Below, piece after piece: positions 1 to 12,392 of a stretch of 25,627 nt of DNA; the first letter of the stretch is position 1; every line of letters starts with the position of its first letter. The stretch is taken from positions 209,508 through 235,134 of the forward strand of contig NW_003143815.1 in assembly GCF_000003605.2 (NCBI RefSeq). Direction: 5' to 3'. The position numbers were made by a program, and so were the translations under genes. Source of the DNA: Saccoglossus kowalevskii. Taxonomy: Eukaryota > Hemichordata > Enteropneusta > Harrimaniidae. The notes beneath the pieces are model-generated. The model had not been told where the DNA came from, ran no database searches, and saw only the letters and a program-made list of their open reading frames with translations.

Positions 1-355
1 AAATTTTGTAGACTGTTGATCTTATCTCGATTACATGAGTGTGCATTTTCTGCTTTTATTTTTAAATTTTCTAGACTGTTGATATTATCTCGATTACATG
101 AGTGTGGAGTTTCTACTTTTATTTTACATTTTGCAGACTTTTGATCTTATCTCGATTAAATGAGTGTGGAGTTTCTACTTTTATTTTACATTTTGCAGAT
201 TTTGATCTTATCTCGATTACATGAGTGTGGAGTTTCTGCTTTTATTTTAAATTTTGCAGACTTTTGATCCTATATCGATTAAATGAGTGTGGAGTTTCTA
301 CTTTTATTTCAAAATTTGTAGACTGCTGATCTTATCTCGATTACATGAGTGTGGA
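1..355. repeat. Tandem repeat, period 61-63 bp
   Basis: About 5.7 head-to-tail units, with the unit start (GACTGTTGAT or GACTTTTGAT) recurring near 11, 74, 136, 198, 259 and 321. Each unit contains a GATCTTATCTCGATTACATG-like core followed by GAGTGTGGAGTTTCT and a T-rich run. The window begins inside the array, so its full length is unknown. It stops just before the DIRS-type fossil. No coding frame runs through it. Confidence 0.93.
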
Positions 356-429
356 CAGATGGACTCTGCACAGATTCACAGAGTATGTTTTGTAACAGTA
401 ATGCTACAGACAGCTGTTTAGTCTCTTTA

Positions 430-1925
430 TCATTGATCATGGCACCTGTGCAAAAGAGTAACGCACTGGAAAGTGCTGTATCACCACCACCGAAACGTAC
501 CATGGCAACCAGGAGAGGAAAAACCTAGCAACTTGTTTCCATGGAAAAATCAGCCCTATCTGTTGGTGCAACAGTAACACAAGATGCGCCAGCGCGGCCT
601 TCTAGTGTACCAGTGAGTCAAACAAGCACATAACAAGCATTTGCAGAAACAGCAACAGTGGTTGCGAGTGATGTTGTGGATACAGGTAACACAGTATTCT
701 GTACAGGATCAGGAGTGAGAAGGGAATGCTAGTCATTTAACAATTGTAACTATTCATTGGGTGCTAGTGTGCCTGACAAAGTTGAAATCAACATTGGGTG
801 GTAATGTGTTTGTTGATTTGGGTAGTTTGTTGTCAAAATATGACAAGGAACAGTATACATTATCAGTTATGAACCCTTCTCAGAGTGACAGTCCATCTTT
901 CTGCCTGATTCCTACTAAAAAACAGATAACCATTGACTCAATTGCAAAATAGTCATCTGCTTTTCAAATTTTCATAACAATTTATTCAGCTAAGTTTAAT
1001 TCTGATACACCTGTTCTTATGAAATACATGGATACTGTCAGGGAAATAGTAGCTAGAGGAGGGGATTAGAGGTACTATGACACACATTTTCTCAAACTAC
1101 GTAAACAGGCAGCCTTACATTGAGTAGTATTTGAGAGCAAAACAATTCCCTTGCCAGTCGTTCCCAAACAGTTTTCAGTTCTTTCGTTCCCAGGACTTCC
1201 TCCCAAGAGAAACATGTTACAAGTATCAGAGGGGAAAGCTATGTTTCTGGTGCAACTACCCTCACACATGTTGTTGGTGATCTGGATCACTGCCAGGTTT
1301 GAAAAGCAAAACCCGCAAACAAGATTTGCAAAAAGGGCCTGGCGTTGGGTGAAGCTAAATCTACCCCAGTTACCCCAATAAATATTGAGCAGTTACAACT
1401 AAGGTTATCTGGGTAGGATCGTATTCTGGCTCAGTACCTTATTGATGGTTTTTCTATTGGATTTTTTGGAGATAACATAACGTCTAATTCACCAAATTTA
1501 GAACAGTAAACAATTGCAGAAAGAATTAGCTGGGAGGATTGCTGGGCGATTTCCGACAAAAAATTTAATATTTGTCATTATTCACCATTGGGTGTTGTGA
1601 AAGTGCCAGGTGAATTCAGACTGGTTCATCATTTGCCTTTGCCACAGGGTAACTCCATTAATGATGGCATTCCACCTGAGTTAACTACAGTTTTGTACAC
1701 ACGAGTGGATGATGCGGTTCAGGCAATCATACAATTTGGTATGGGTTGCTACTTGGCAAAAACAGATATTCGCTCTGCATTTACGATTATTCAAGTGGCA
1801 CTGTCTGATTAGAATTTACTGGGGATTTAAGTTGTAAGAACTTTTCTATTATGATAAATGTTTACCAATGGGATGTGCATCATCCTGTTTTTGATTTGTT
1901 TAGTATATGTAATGATTGGGAATCC
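430..1925 (+). mobile_element. Fossil DIRS-type (tyrosine recombinase) retroelement, gag-like and RT parts
   Basis: A broken copy of a retroelement on the plus strand. The left part (about 590-1400) resembles the gag-like region of DIRS-type elements. Residues such as FVDLGSLLSKYDKEQY and the later YLIDGF segment fit it. The right part (about 1570-1925) is a reverse transcriptase N-terminal segment with GEFRLVHHLPLPQGNSINDG and the LAKTDIRSAF motif typical of DIRS-like RTs. Similarity ends abruptly near 1925, so the catalytic RT core, RNase H and recombinase are not seen. I see no terminal repeats. It carries many breaks (about ten or more) and looks old. Family assignment is from memory of motif patterns, not a search. 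Confidence 0.72.
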
Positions 1926-2639
1926 CATTAGTCAAGGAGGAAATGGAGGGCCCTGCTACTGTTTTGTGCGTTGCGGGTATTAAACAGACATGCACACGCA
2001 CGGGTTCTCAGCAAATACAATCACCACAACTGCATCAGCAATTAGTTACTTAAATAAGCTACAGAGCTATAGGAAACCAACAGTTGCGTTTACCCAAATA
2101 GTTAGGGTTTCTAAATAAACCGGCTACAACTAGGGTATCCAAGTTGCAGTAACCCAGTCGTGGTCCTTTTTTCAGCCAAATACAGGTGTATTTTATTGTG
2201 TAGATGGGTTCCAGACACAAATGATTGTACACAATCACTACACTGTGGTTCATATTGCAGAGCTTATATATACTCCTTCTACTTCATGTATCTATAACTT
2301 TTCACATAACTTTTCAAATTTATTTTGACAGACTGCTGTCATTCTATACCACAAAATTCAAGCTGACCTTCGATCTGAGTCAGGCCATGCGATTAACGGA
2401 AAATAAGACATCAACAGTAATTGAATTATTATTTCCATTCGAAATGAAGTGTCGAAAATAGATCTCTTCAATGACAATTAAATAAAACAAATCAGAAAGT
2501 TGTGGACATGGAAAAAGCACTGAATCAGATGAGTGAACATATGGAAAGCTAAACAAGTTACAAAGTAGAGGGATATTAACGGAGATAAAGAAAATGTAAG
2601 TAGGATATATTTAAATTATTTTAATTTTCGGAAAAAAGT
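1926..2639. other. Intergenic or relic DNA, nothing recognised
   Basis: This stretch follows the abrupt end of the reverse transcriptase similarity. It is mostly AT-rich. The short open frames, such as the one around 2225-2461, have a composition expected by chance and no recognisable motif. It may be part of the same decayed insertion or of another one. Confidence 0.4.
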
Positions 2640-4310
2640 TAGAGAAGGAGGAAAACACTTGTATGTTCAATGTCCATCGGAAAGTTAGTGGAACAACAAA
2701 TGCAGTAAGAAAGATTGGTGTCAGCGTTGCAATACAACGAGCACACAGTTCCGATGCACCCACTCATTTCAGCAAAGCCTCGACCTATTAGGGTGGCGTT
2801 TGTTGACGCAAGCCCGAGGTTATTAGCTAAATGTATTAAATATAGAAACATAGAAACAGATAAGCCTCATTAAAAATTGCGTGGCGTGTGTCACGAATTT
2901 TATTGTGGAGGAGGACAACGGACGAATGAGGGGTCACATTAAATCACTTAGCATGACTAAGATTTGAAGCTGGCATCCGAATGTCGAGCTAAATGCATGG
3001 AAACAGTCCTATCGGAGTTTATTTGGGGAAATGCTAGTAGCTTTTGCAAATATTAATGACTACGTCAGACTGATTTACGAGGTATACCAGATGAGTGCAG
3101 CAATAATGTTTGCGTCTTGGCAAAAAAAACGTCTGGTAAGTAACACTTATCTTTTGCAGACGATTTCTCTTTTCTAAAATGTTTAGGACTGATGGTTAAT
3201 TAAATAGTGAAGCAATGAAAATCTTGGCAAGAAACAAACTGCGGTTAAATGGCCTAAGCCTCCCATCAACACATTAGAAATATATTTTTATCATAATCAG
3301 AAGGTATTGAAAATTTTAAGACAGAATCATACAATCATCATGGGGAAAATAGGAATTATCCAATTGATAAAATAATTATGGGATGTCTCAATTTAAATAA
3401 ATTCTTAGCATTAATATTAATGCAATTGGTATTGAGATAACACAAGAGGCTCTAAAATTATGTACGAACTCGTATAGAGGGTGAAACAAGGACGCTCAAA
3501 GAACTATGGCGTAGGCAATGGGATTTATGGTGACTTTGGATATGTAATAATGTGAATCCAGAAAAGTTTCATCCATATAAAATGTTTATTGAAAAACAGC
3601 TCGAGAGTATTTTGGGTAAATGTAATTATAAAACAAAATTGTTACCTATCCATTGTACAGACACCCTAGGGGTATGGTTTGACATTACCAAATGTGAAAT
3701 CAAAAAGCACTATACGGATACAAATCAGACCACCTGGAACAATGAAAACATACAAATAGACTAGAGACCTATATTTTAATAGTGACTTGCTGTTACAGGG
3801 TATAAATTGAGTTTGAGATTTGTTTGATGAAGAAGGATTTGTGCCATGGGGAGACAATGAATAATTTATCTTGATTCAATTGAAATGGTGTTCTGGATGT
3901 CATTTCAGCAAATTCGAAGCATGAAAACCAAGTATTTATGAGATTAAACATTTAAATAACATTATTCACACAATTACGAGTTTTTATAAAAAACGCAGAA
4001 AATTCCCCACAGAGTTGTGTATGATTTGTCACATGATGAAAACCCTGAACTTTTTTTCTATGAATGTGAATACGGTTTGTCCCCTGGAGAGATCATTGTT
4101 TTGTTGGGGAAAAAGTACTAAAAATAAATCCACCGAGTATAATACGTATAATACTCCCAGATCCAGAGGAATCACCCTATACTGAGGTACATATGCAAAC
4201 GTGCTGTGCAGTAATCCCTGCTGATCAACAGGAACCACTAACGCTCACTGCTCGAAATACTTGTTACGGCACAGACATGGACACAGAACACGAGTTGTAG
4301 TGCAGCTGCC
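2640..4310 (+). other. Decayed coding-like region of unknown family
   Basis: Several plus-strand pockets look more protein-like than the surrounding AT-rich DNA. One is an open stretch at about 2968-3178 rich in aromatic residues and containing NDYVRLIYEVYQMS. It holds a perfect splice-donor-like CTG|GTAAGT after 3135. A second is at about 3552-3764 (with NPEKFHPYKMF and IHCTDTLGVWFD). A third lies at about 4003-4300 (with DENPELFFYE and ILPDPEESPYTEV). I do not recognise any of them. They could be remains of a mobile element or of a host pseudogene. The region is clearly broken in several places and no intact gene is present. No function is proposed. Confidence 0.3.
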
Positions 4311-4466
4311 TCGACAGTGTGCCAGAAATGAAGGAACGCAGCACTGTATATAGCTGTTCACCGGAAAGTGAAGTGTTCCCTGCAGCATCGATAAAGTCCC
4401 AAATTGTATTTGTTAGTCCCGTTCGAACAAAGTCCGAAAACGGGGACTATTAATTTGGGTTCATTC

Positions 4467-4495
4467 CGTCCGTCCGTACGTACGTACGTTCGGAG
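4467..4495. repeat. CCGT/ACGT microsatellite
   Basis: Short tetranucleotide run (CCGTCCGT followed by ACGTACGTACGT) just inside the left hairpin end of the 4.4-5.7 kb element. Confidence 0.85.
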
Positions 4496-4594
4496 CTATA
4501 TCTCGGATACCCATTGACGGATTTCATTCAAACTTTATATGAAGACAATATATAATGTATTATATATGCGCGTCAAGTTACCTCATGATCGGAG

Positions 4595-5580
4595 CAAAAA
4601 TGGCCGACTGGCGGCCATTTTAGATGTAAATTTGCTATTTCTGATGCTTAAACGTGTCCGCAGCAGTTTCTCGGAGATAACGGAGCCGATGTGAATCAAC
4701 GTTGGTATGATGATCATACATATTAGGTTGTAGGTGCACGTCATTTTTTTTCGTGATTCGTACAAATATAACCGACTGGCGGCCATTTTGTTTTTCATGG
4801 TACCCATGCTACTTTCTCTTAGAATGCCATGAACGTTTCTGTTTACATTTTGTACAAAGATAGTATACCAAGAGTTACAACTACACCATCATTATTTTTG
4901 TGATTCGATTCAATATGGCTGACTGTCGCCCAAATTTCATGTAAAAGTGCTAAATCGTCATTTTTACATGTCTGGAGCCGTTTCACAGAGATGACTAAGC
5001 CAATTTAGATCAAAGTTGATATGTTGATCATACATACTGGGTTATAGGTGCACGTCATATTTTTTTTCGTGATTCGAACAAATATGGCTGACTGGCGGCC
5101 ATTTTGTTTTTCATGGTACCTATGCTACTTTCTCTTGAATGCAATGAACGTTTCTCTTTAAATGTTGGACAAAGATAGTATACCTAAGGATACATGCGCC
5201 ACAACATTTTTGTGATTCGATTCAATATGGCCGGCCAATGCCCAATTTCCATGTAAAAGTGCTAAATAGAAATGTTTACATGTCCGAAGCTGTTTCTCAG
5301 AGATGACTAGGCCAATTTGGACCAAAGTTGGTATGATAATCATACATATTGGGTTATAGTTGCATGTAATATTTTTTCTGTGACTGACTGACTGATGGCC
5401 CTTTTTTTCATGATACCCATGACTACTTTCCCATGAATGCAATAAACGTTTCTGTTTAAATGTTGTACAAAGACAGTATACCAAATAGATACATGAACAT
5501 TATTTTTGTAATTTGATTCAATGTGACTACCCAATGACCATTCTCGTTCAAAAGCACTAAATCATATATTTTGTTTTTCA
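4595..5580. repeat. Three diverged tandem units of about 313 bp
   Basis: The marker TGATCATACAT followed by TGGGTTATAGGTGCACGTCAT recurs near 4711, 5025 and 5337 (spacing 314 and 312 bp). A second marker, CGGCCATTTTGTTTTTCATGGTACC, recurs at about 4781 and 5096, and in degraded form near 5395. Units are diverged but clearly related. Minus-strand open frames here, including one of 108 codons (5158-5484), are by-products of the repeat and do not look like a gene. Confidence 0.85.
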
Positions 5581-5689
5581 AATCCATCTCCTATTAATGG
5601 TTTCAATCTAATCGATATGACTTCATCAGCATCAAGTTGATATGTCAGATCACAAAATTTTGGACGGGGACTGTATATCCCCATTCCTT

Positions 5690-8600
5690 GCTGGTTTCAG
5701 TGACTAGCACCCCATACTATTTATTTAGCAAAGGGCGGTAGTCGTTGCGTCACACAATCGAGATATAAGAGTCTCATATAAACAAAGATGGCGGCTTTGG
5801 CTGTTGCGCAGGTCAAAGAGTACAAACTGAGACGTTACCAAGTTTTAATTAGGTATTTTTAGGTGATTGGAGTATCGAAGAAGTCAAAGGCGGTAATTAG
5901 TGCAAGTCGTGACCATGTCAAATCTCATGATTGTGATTTTTTAATTAGAAGAGCGCATTGGATTATGGAAAAATCAATGTTTATCAACATATGCGACGAC
6001 CATTACCCTTTTTTATTATATTCGTTATCACAACATTTCCTTCTCTTCACTGGCTCAGTTGTTGTGATATACTTTCACTACACGATCTCCACTCCGTGAC
6101 AGACGAGGTGAAGAGAGAAGACTTATGAGAAAAGCACGTTCCAAGAGATCTCTATTATTAGACCTGTATTGAAGATAAGCTCTCGGTTCCTGAATACGGA
6201 ATGCCCCACAAAGACCCGTCCCGTATTTTACGTTACGGCACCATAAACTGGTGAATTTTAAACGGAAAATATATGTTTATACAAGTATATAGATACATAA
6301 CTTTAATCTGGAATGAAAACAATGTATTTTATGTATATGAATATCCAATTTATCGTAAAAGAAAAAAAGGAAAAGTGAGCATGGAATGTTTTAGCATTTA
6401 TTAGCTGTGTGTCATTTACATGGTGCTAAGTTTCTTCTAAATATCAAAAAAATGAAGTGATTTTAATGGTCTCACAATATTTACTATACTTTTATTTGAG
6501 AATACATCCAGGCAAAATAAACTATCGGAATCCGTTACCAATCGCGGTTGTCACTTATAGATTGGGAATAATTAATATGAAATATTGCATAACGCATCCT
6601 TTACCTCTTTGAGCGCTTTGGGCATCAGTAAACATACATCAAAACAGACCCTTTTACTTCTCCTGTGAATGTTTCGTCTAATTAGAATATTGCAAATAAT
6701 CAGCTTTTATCTGTTATACGAACTTAAGTTCATAGTCTTTGAATGATGTGCACTAAAGTTGGTATATAGGTGACAATGGCAATGTATTTGTTTTAAAATA
6801 ATCAATATTACGTATATTACAAAATACACCCTTTACCCTTTTGAGTCAATGGTCTTTCCCAGCAAGTTTATGCGCCTTCGAAACGTAACCCGAGACGCTA
6901 CAATATATTAACCTGAGTATTCGTGCAAATTAATTTATGTATCGACCTGACTATCTAGGACACCCCTTTTTCTGCCCCTACCTTAATCATGGCAAATATC
7001 ATGTACGAGACTTAAGTTTGGCTGAGCCACTGAGCTTTGTGCGTCCTTTTCAAACGTGTCAAGGTGTTGTGAAAGTACCATGCGTTGTGAAATTATGATA
7101 ATACGCTGCGAAGGGTGACAAGTTAAATTTTGAAACAACGAAATTTGGGGGTGATTTAATGAACTTATTATTTATTTATAGATGAAATAATGCTGTCAAT
7201 TTGACACAGCAGTGGCCTTCGTGTTATACTTAACCCATCATTCCTTGCTGGAGAATACAGAATACAGATGGTGGACTATATAATACTGATAAAAAGTTGA
7301 ATATCTAGAGAATAAAAAGTGATATAGAAAAAAATATAAATTGTGTTATCTACACCTATATGAAGCTATTTTATATGAAACCATTATGTTGTTTGCCTGC
7401 ACATCTCCTTCAATTATGTAAGGAAAACTGCTAGTACTTAGTAATTACTATTATTATTATAGCCTATCAATTCTGACATATATAATATACAAGCTCCATT
7501 TGTTTCAATTCTATCTATAGTTCTATCTATTATCCATACATAAAACACAACCTTTCCAGTAGTATTATATTATGCATATTATATTTCCAGTGGCTCCAGT
7601 CTTCTCGGGTATTATTTTATACAATTTAGGTAAACAGTGATATTTTTTACACCATTTATAACAAAATATGTCAGAATACATTTTTATGCAAACTGAATTA
7701 TAACAATAAGACATTTTTGAAATTATCAATATTGGCAACAGCGTGTTTGACTGAATAGAATAGATAATTACCCAAGCAGTCTCCCCCTGTTTTCTACACT
7801 TCGCTACCGAGAAACATACATCAGGAAATTTGCATATCTCAACCTTGTAAGACATTATGTCAGTACCTTAAATCACCAATCAATAAATAACTTGGCCATA
7901 TTTGTCAAATGGCGGTTATTGTAGCTGTGTTCAGATTGCTATGCCGGTATATGAATAAAACGCTTTAAATCTGGAGTCTTTTTGTTGTTTGAGTAAAATA
8001 TCATTCACCGTATATGTTTATGCAACTTACGCTTAACTGGTCAACCCTTAAAAACTTGAATAGATATATTGAAATAGAATCGAAATGACCACAATACTAA
8101 GTTATCAAAACACATATGCTGAACTACTTTCCACTTTGGCTAAGGTTACTGTGCACAGAAACTAAAACTTGTTGCCATGCCTTTGTGGAGTCTGCAAACG
8201 ACATTTTGAAAGTATGCAAGCTAGTATAGAATTAATTGGAAGAATCGATTTTACTTCACGATTCTGTGTCGACGACTTATGCAAATGAGGGCGCATGAAC
8301 GACGTAAATAAATAATATACTCATTACAAACTGAAGTGACGACGATATATTTCATTGACCAATATTTCTAAATAACTATTTTTATAATTATCGGGACGTA
8401 ATAGTTTCCGTTGCGTTGTATCTAAATAAGATTACGTCTGTCATTTGAGCAATAAGCATTTGTAAACACGTCTTCAGCAGCATCTAATAAATTGTTAACT
8501 CATGTCTTCATATCGTGTGTTGATATCGTAACCTTTACCGAAATGTTCATTTGAAGTACTACAATATCAAGCAGCAAAACAGAAGTTCCAAAGATGATAC

Positions 8601-9840
8601 ACAACTATTATGATAATGTGTGATGCTCACTATGGAAGCACGCGTTTTCATTGGTAGATGGCCAGTGATGTGTGACCTTGTCTGACTCAATGTTTCTCTT
8701 AATTTGCATGTTTCGATTAAACAAAATCCGTTACGAGTTTGACACGTTAAGAAATCGTGGTTAATTTTATCTAAAAAAACATGTCATTTGCTTGTAAATA
8801 TTCTACGCGTGATTGTAATACAATCGTCTAAGACACTGTCGATTGTCTGTTCACGTGCTGCATGTATATTTACATATTTCTGAATAGTATTAGTTTAAAT
8901 AACGGACTCAAAACTACCATTATTACGTTTGCGCACGAGAAGTAGGAAAAATATATTATCAACAATTATTACAAAATATAGTAGTCTGTTATCTATCCCT
9001 TCTTTATAATGGACCGTTCTCCTATTTAAACTTTGTTTACTAGTGTACAGTAAAGTGTAAATTAAAGCAAATATAGAAGTTATCGACGAGTATGTTTAGA
9101 TATACACTCTAAAACCGCAAGTCAATTTATTCATGCACAAAAAAAACAGAAAACGCTGAACCCTTTCCTCCGATCAAGGGCGCACAATTTATAAAAAATC
9201 ATTTTACCATCGTGCCAACTGAGAAAATTACATACAATAGACTTTATTTTCTGCCCTTAGTTGATACTCAATGGGTCTCGCTCCCTTGTTCCCGTTTTGT
9301 TTATACTGTGTTTTAAGGAATACATATATCAAATTGGACATCGATACACACAGTATAAATCATATAGCAATAAATGTCCGTGATTTAAGTCATGTCAGTG
9401 GGGGGGGGGGGTATGTGCTAATATTGTGAATCGACGATTTAAATTACCTGTGCCAAGCCTAACATAAAACTATTATGGTGATTGATAATCCTAACTAAGT
9501 GGATCAGTTGAGCAATTCGACAGTTATTTCCAAATGTTTGCACCAAAAAACCTAACGTTGACTAGTTTACATATAATTTTATATTATTACACTCACTTGA
9601 CGCAACACTTGTTCCCCCGGCAACAGAGTAACGTGTACATTGTATTATTATGGTCACATATGTTCAATCTTGTAAACAAGTAAGCTGATTTTGTTACAAA
9701 CCTTTATTACAACTTCTTCTAATGTGCCTGTTTTGTTGTTATATGTTAACTGTAGGTTATCGGGGAAATATTATTAAATACTAAGATCACTGATATACGG
9801 AACATTCCATTGTTTAAAAAGCGGCGAAGTCAGTTTGTAC
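5690..9840. other. Intergenic, no supported gene
   Basis: About 4.1 kb of AT-rich DNA without recognisable coding exons on either strand. Possible landmarks: an ATG inside a YY1-like motif at 5788, a 12-bp CATTCCTTGCTGG match between about 5691 and 7236, and a run of ten G at about 9403-9412. A minus-strand open frame of 96 codons (7565-7855) has no motif or splice context and is probably chance. Candidate TATA-like and CCAAT-like words occur but none can be tied to a gene. Confidence 0.6.
5788..5862 (+). other. Possible small ORF or first exon at a YY1-like motif
   Basis: AACAAAGATGGCGGC at 5781-5795 is a good match to the YY1 motif (AAnATGGCGGC) that often overlaps start codons of genes with short 5' leaders. 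The ATG at 5788 opens 24 codons (MAALAVAQVKEYKLRRYQ...) to a stop at 5860-5862. A weak donor-like AG|GTATTT lies at about 5851-5858, just before that stop. The quasi-palindrome TATAAGAGTCTCATATA sits immediately upstream. After the stop the same frame stays open to 6099. There is no homology I recognise, and coincidence is quite possible. Confidence 0.15.
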
Positions 9841-10126
9841 GTGTACGTATAATTTGTAGGTTTACTCATCACGTGATCAATTTGGTTTTATAAACTCTGA
9901 TTGGTTGATTATTCTACTGTTTTAAGATTGTTTTTATATCACAGTAACAAAATAATAGTGCGCCAGAATGGCTGGTGACAATATACGTCAAAAATGGCTT
10001 GATAAGGTTTCATCAAAAGTTACGATCATTAGGACAAAACGCAAAGAAGAACGGGGACACGCAACAATCGGAAATTGCATAATGTAACACGAATACTTAG
10101 GAAGTTGTTCCCAATAACAATGCGTA

Positions 10127-10134
10127 TGACGTCA
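10127..10134. promoter_or_regulatory. CRE-like palindrome TGACGTCA, copy 1
   Basis: Full cAMP-response-element palindrome inside TATGACGTCACAGT, kept exactly in duplicate copy 2 at 17990-17997. It lies beyond the 3' end of the cyclase pseudogene. Binding is not shown, only the motif and its retention. Confidence 0.3.
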
Positions 10135-10336
10135 CAGTGAAACGAAGTAATTTGCCGTGATATTTGAACTGACATGCTTGATATATAATTATCCACATTT
10201 GTGTAAAACAGTGGCTCATTTTAGCAAGTTTGCGTGTGTATTTTCGTAATAATTTAGTCCGTCCGAAAATTCGGTTGAATATTTTAATAAAACCCTTAAG
10301 AATGTAAGCAAATACGCTACTATCATATAATACTAT

Positions 10337-10451
10337 CATATATCATATTTTCTCTTATGTTGTCGTCAGTATACACCGCCAGTGGATTTATACAAGACGC
10401 TGGCATAATCACTCGTTTTTGCTGACGTCATCCTAAGAGAAAATATCGTGA
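10337..10451. repeat. Inverted repeat flanking a CRE-like palindrome
   Basis: ATATCATATTTTCTCTTATGTTGTCGTCAG (left arm, about 10337-10366, shown here only as a descriptor of about 30 bases) pairs with the reverse complement of about 10421-10451. The arms share a perfect 13-bp core (TATTTTCTCTTA type) with few mismatches outside it. The right arm contains TGACGTCA. Duplicate copy 2 keeps the right arm region near 20593-20625 but not the left arm. This suggests a small hairpin or MITE-like insert in copy 1, or loss in copy 2. Confidence 0.5.
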
Positions 10452-11169
10452 TATTATTAAAAAATTATAACTCGCTGAACAAAAATAATAAAACATTGTT
10501 CCTGTACAAATAAGGAAATATATCATTTTAAAGTCAATGTTATGAACACAGCTTCATCGACAATAATTAAACTACAACGCATACAAATACTGAAATTTTA
10601 CTATTTTGTATAATTCTGTATAATTAAACTAATATGAAAAAACAGAACACTACGCCTAATATTAATTAACCTGAATAAGATAATAACATACATACAGTGT
10701 CCAGTCCAGTACAATTACACATTTTCAGTTTAATTCGAAACGGGAAGGTATTGGTAACTGGGCGTATTTCAGTCTAGCACACGGTGTTTAGCTATTTTTG
10801 AGAGTGATTCTGTATTACTTGTAATCGTTCTATGTTAATAATACATTAATAATTATTATTAACCTTTTTATCAGCCAAAAAAGTCGACAAAGATACTATA
10901 AATGCACTTCTACATGACAATCGTTCAGTCTATTGTTTCTGAATTTTTTTGGTATATATTTTTCTGTCTATAACAAATTACTGAAAAAGCATATTCGATT
11001 AAAATGTATTCAACAAGAAATCTACAGTCCATGTTTCCAAATCCTTTTTCATTAATGTATTATTCACTGCTTTGTAGCATTTATTTCCCAAGTAATAAGT
11101 TAATTTTACAGGAAGTGAAATAGGATAAATATCTGTAATACCCACATATCCTTTCGTTCTTCTAATTAC

Positions 11170-11260
11170 CTATCCTGATTCATGTTCTCCTAAACCGTTC
11201 CCGTTTGACCCGGACATATTGCTCTTAGGATTGTATGCCGGTATGGACAAAATGATAAAT
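11170..11260 (-). other. Conserved block 3' of the cyclase pseudogene, copy 1
   Basis: The stretch is unusually similar to 21202-21290 compared with its surroundings. On the minus strand both copies have an ATG followed by 14 further codons and a stop, giving MSGSNGNGLGEHESG, at 11170-11217 here. The two nucleotide differences within the 48 bp are third-position synonymous changes. It could be a tiny exon, an alternative terminal exon of the cyclase, or a conserved 3' UTR element. No splice acceptor is clearly placed. Confidence 0.3.
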
Positions 11261-11626
11261 TTATATTTTCCTTTTTTTGTTTTAAGGCAGACATAGTTCC
11301 CTGACTAGTTTCACAAACACATTATAGTTAATTGTATTGCTAATGTTGCCGACATTTTAATACATATGACCAAGTACATTATGGTATGTTATAAGCAAGT
11401 AGTGTATGAAAGGCAATTATTGTGTTCAATTTGGTATTGATCATCTTGTAACCTGTGCAAATATGGTATCTCAAATCACCCAATAATTCTTTCATTGAAC
11501 TCTCTAATCTCCATTCCATATTTTCTCATAATGTACACAATAATAAAACCCACCAGCAGTTAATATAATTTCAGTTTATATGTATATTTTGTTAGATAAG
11601 TGTATGTTAGACATCAATGCGTGGCG

Positions 11627-11966
11627 TCACAAAACAATACATATTGTTGAGGCGTTACGTCGATCACAATTCTCTTCAACCTTTCTTGAAGACAAGGTTT
11701 CTCTACATATACTATGTCTAGACAATCTATCTTCACTGGTTCGAGCTTTGACATTCACGAGTTTAACTATTGACTGATTTTCGGTTTTACTTGAGGAGCA
11801 GCTTTCATTTTCTTCGGTATCATTTGATTGCTCTCTACCGTTTCCCAGTAAATTGACTTCACTAACATCTGTTTTTTGATTGAATTCTTCCATCACATCG
11901 CCACATTTTACAAACATCAGCCCCTGATCTTGAAAATCATTTTAAGAATCATCAGGTTGAGATGAC
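11627..11966 (-). pseudogene. Cyclase pseudogene tail exon with CIVL end
   Basis: Matches the copy 2 tail exon, one base shorter. The acceptor AAAG|GTCATC is kept, but the one-base loss puts the entry frame out of register so that it meets a stop near 11915. From 11917 to 11627 the ancestral frame is still open for 96 codons and ends STICIVL, a CaaX-like end with Leu, parallel to CVVL in copy 2. Many amino-acid differences from copy 2 are spread through the tail, as expected for neutral drift. Confidence 0.85.
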
Positions 11967-12199
11967 CTTTAAAAAGTAGTTGGTTGGTTGAATTAATTGA
12001 TTGAGGATATTTATAAAATATTCGGAATATCGAAATCAATAATTGCATCTCTGACATATGCCTGAATACAGTTGAATGCATCATATAATCATGTCGGGTT
12101 ATACTGCAGAATAGTTATGTATGTGTATGTTTACCCGCACAATTCTTAAACTGTATGATAAATTTATATATGATACTATTTAGTTTATCATATATTTAC

Positions 12200-12392
12200 C
12201 TTTATTTGATTTGTGTATGTCATCGCTATTCTTCTTCGCTTTCACTTCAAATTAATCCCAGTCTTCGCCCATAAGTTGTAGCTCAGATAAGGGTGTATTT
12301 GCAATACAAAAATAGGTGAACAGTGTCCCTTTAACTTGACCTCAATCTGATCACGTTCTTCAAATGTGTATGCTTTATTTGAAATCAAAATT
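12200..12392 (-). pseudogene. Cyclase pseudogene exon, end of the catalytic fold
   Basis: Matches 22100-22305 of copy 2 (FEERGEIEVKGKGK type, here EERDQIEVK...). The acceptor reads AA rather than AG. A one-base deletion near 12333 shifts the frame inside the VKGKGK motif. The ancestral frame also has a TAA at 12252-12254 where copy 2 has CAA. A 3-bp gain and an approximately 15-bp loss are seen near the 3' end. The donor GGTAAA at 12200-12197 is kept. Confidence 0.9.

Larger units (their letters stand above)
4414..5683. mobile_element. Non-coding repetitive element with hairpin ends
   Basis: The left end is a hairpin: TAGTCCCGTT at 4414-4423 pairs with AACGGGGACTA at 4439-4449. The right end has GGACGGGGACTG at 5662-5673, so the two ends carry related sequence in inverted orientation (AGTCCCCGT type). 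The right end itself can also fold (GGGGA at 5667 with TCCCC at 5679). Inside are a (CCGT)/(ACGT) microsatellite at about 4467-4495 and a tandem array of about 313-bp units. No transposase is seen. It behaves like a non-autonomous, foldback-type repeat. The exact class is not determined. Confidence 0.6.
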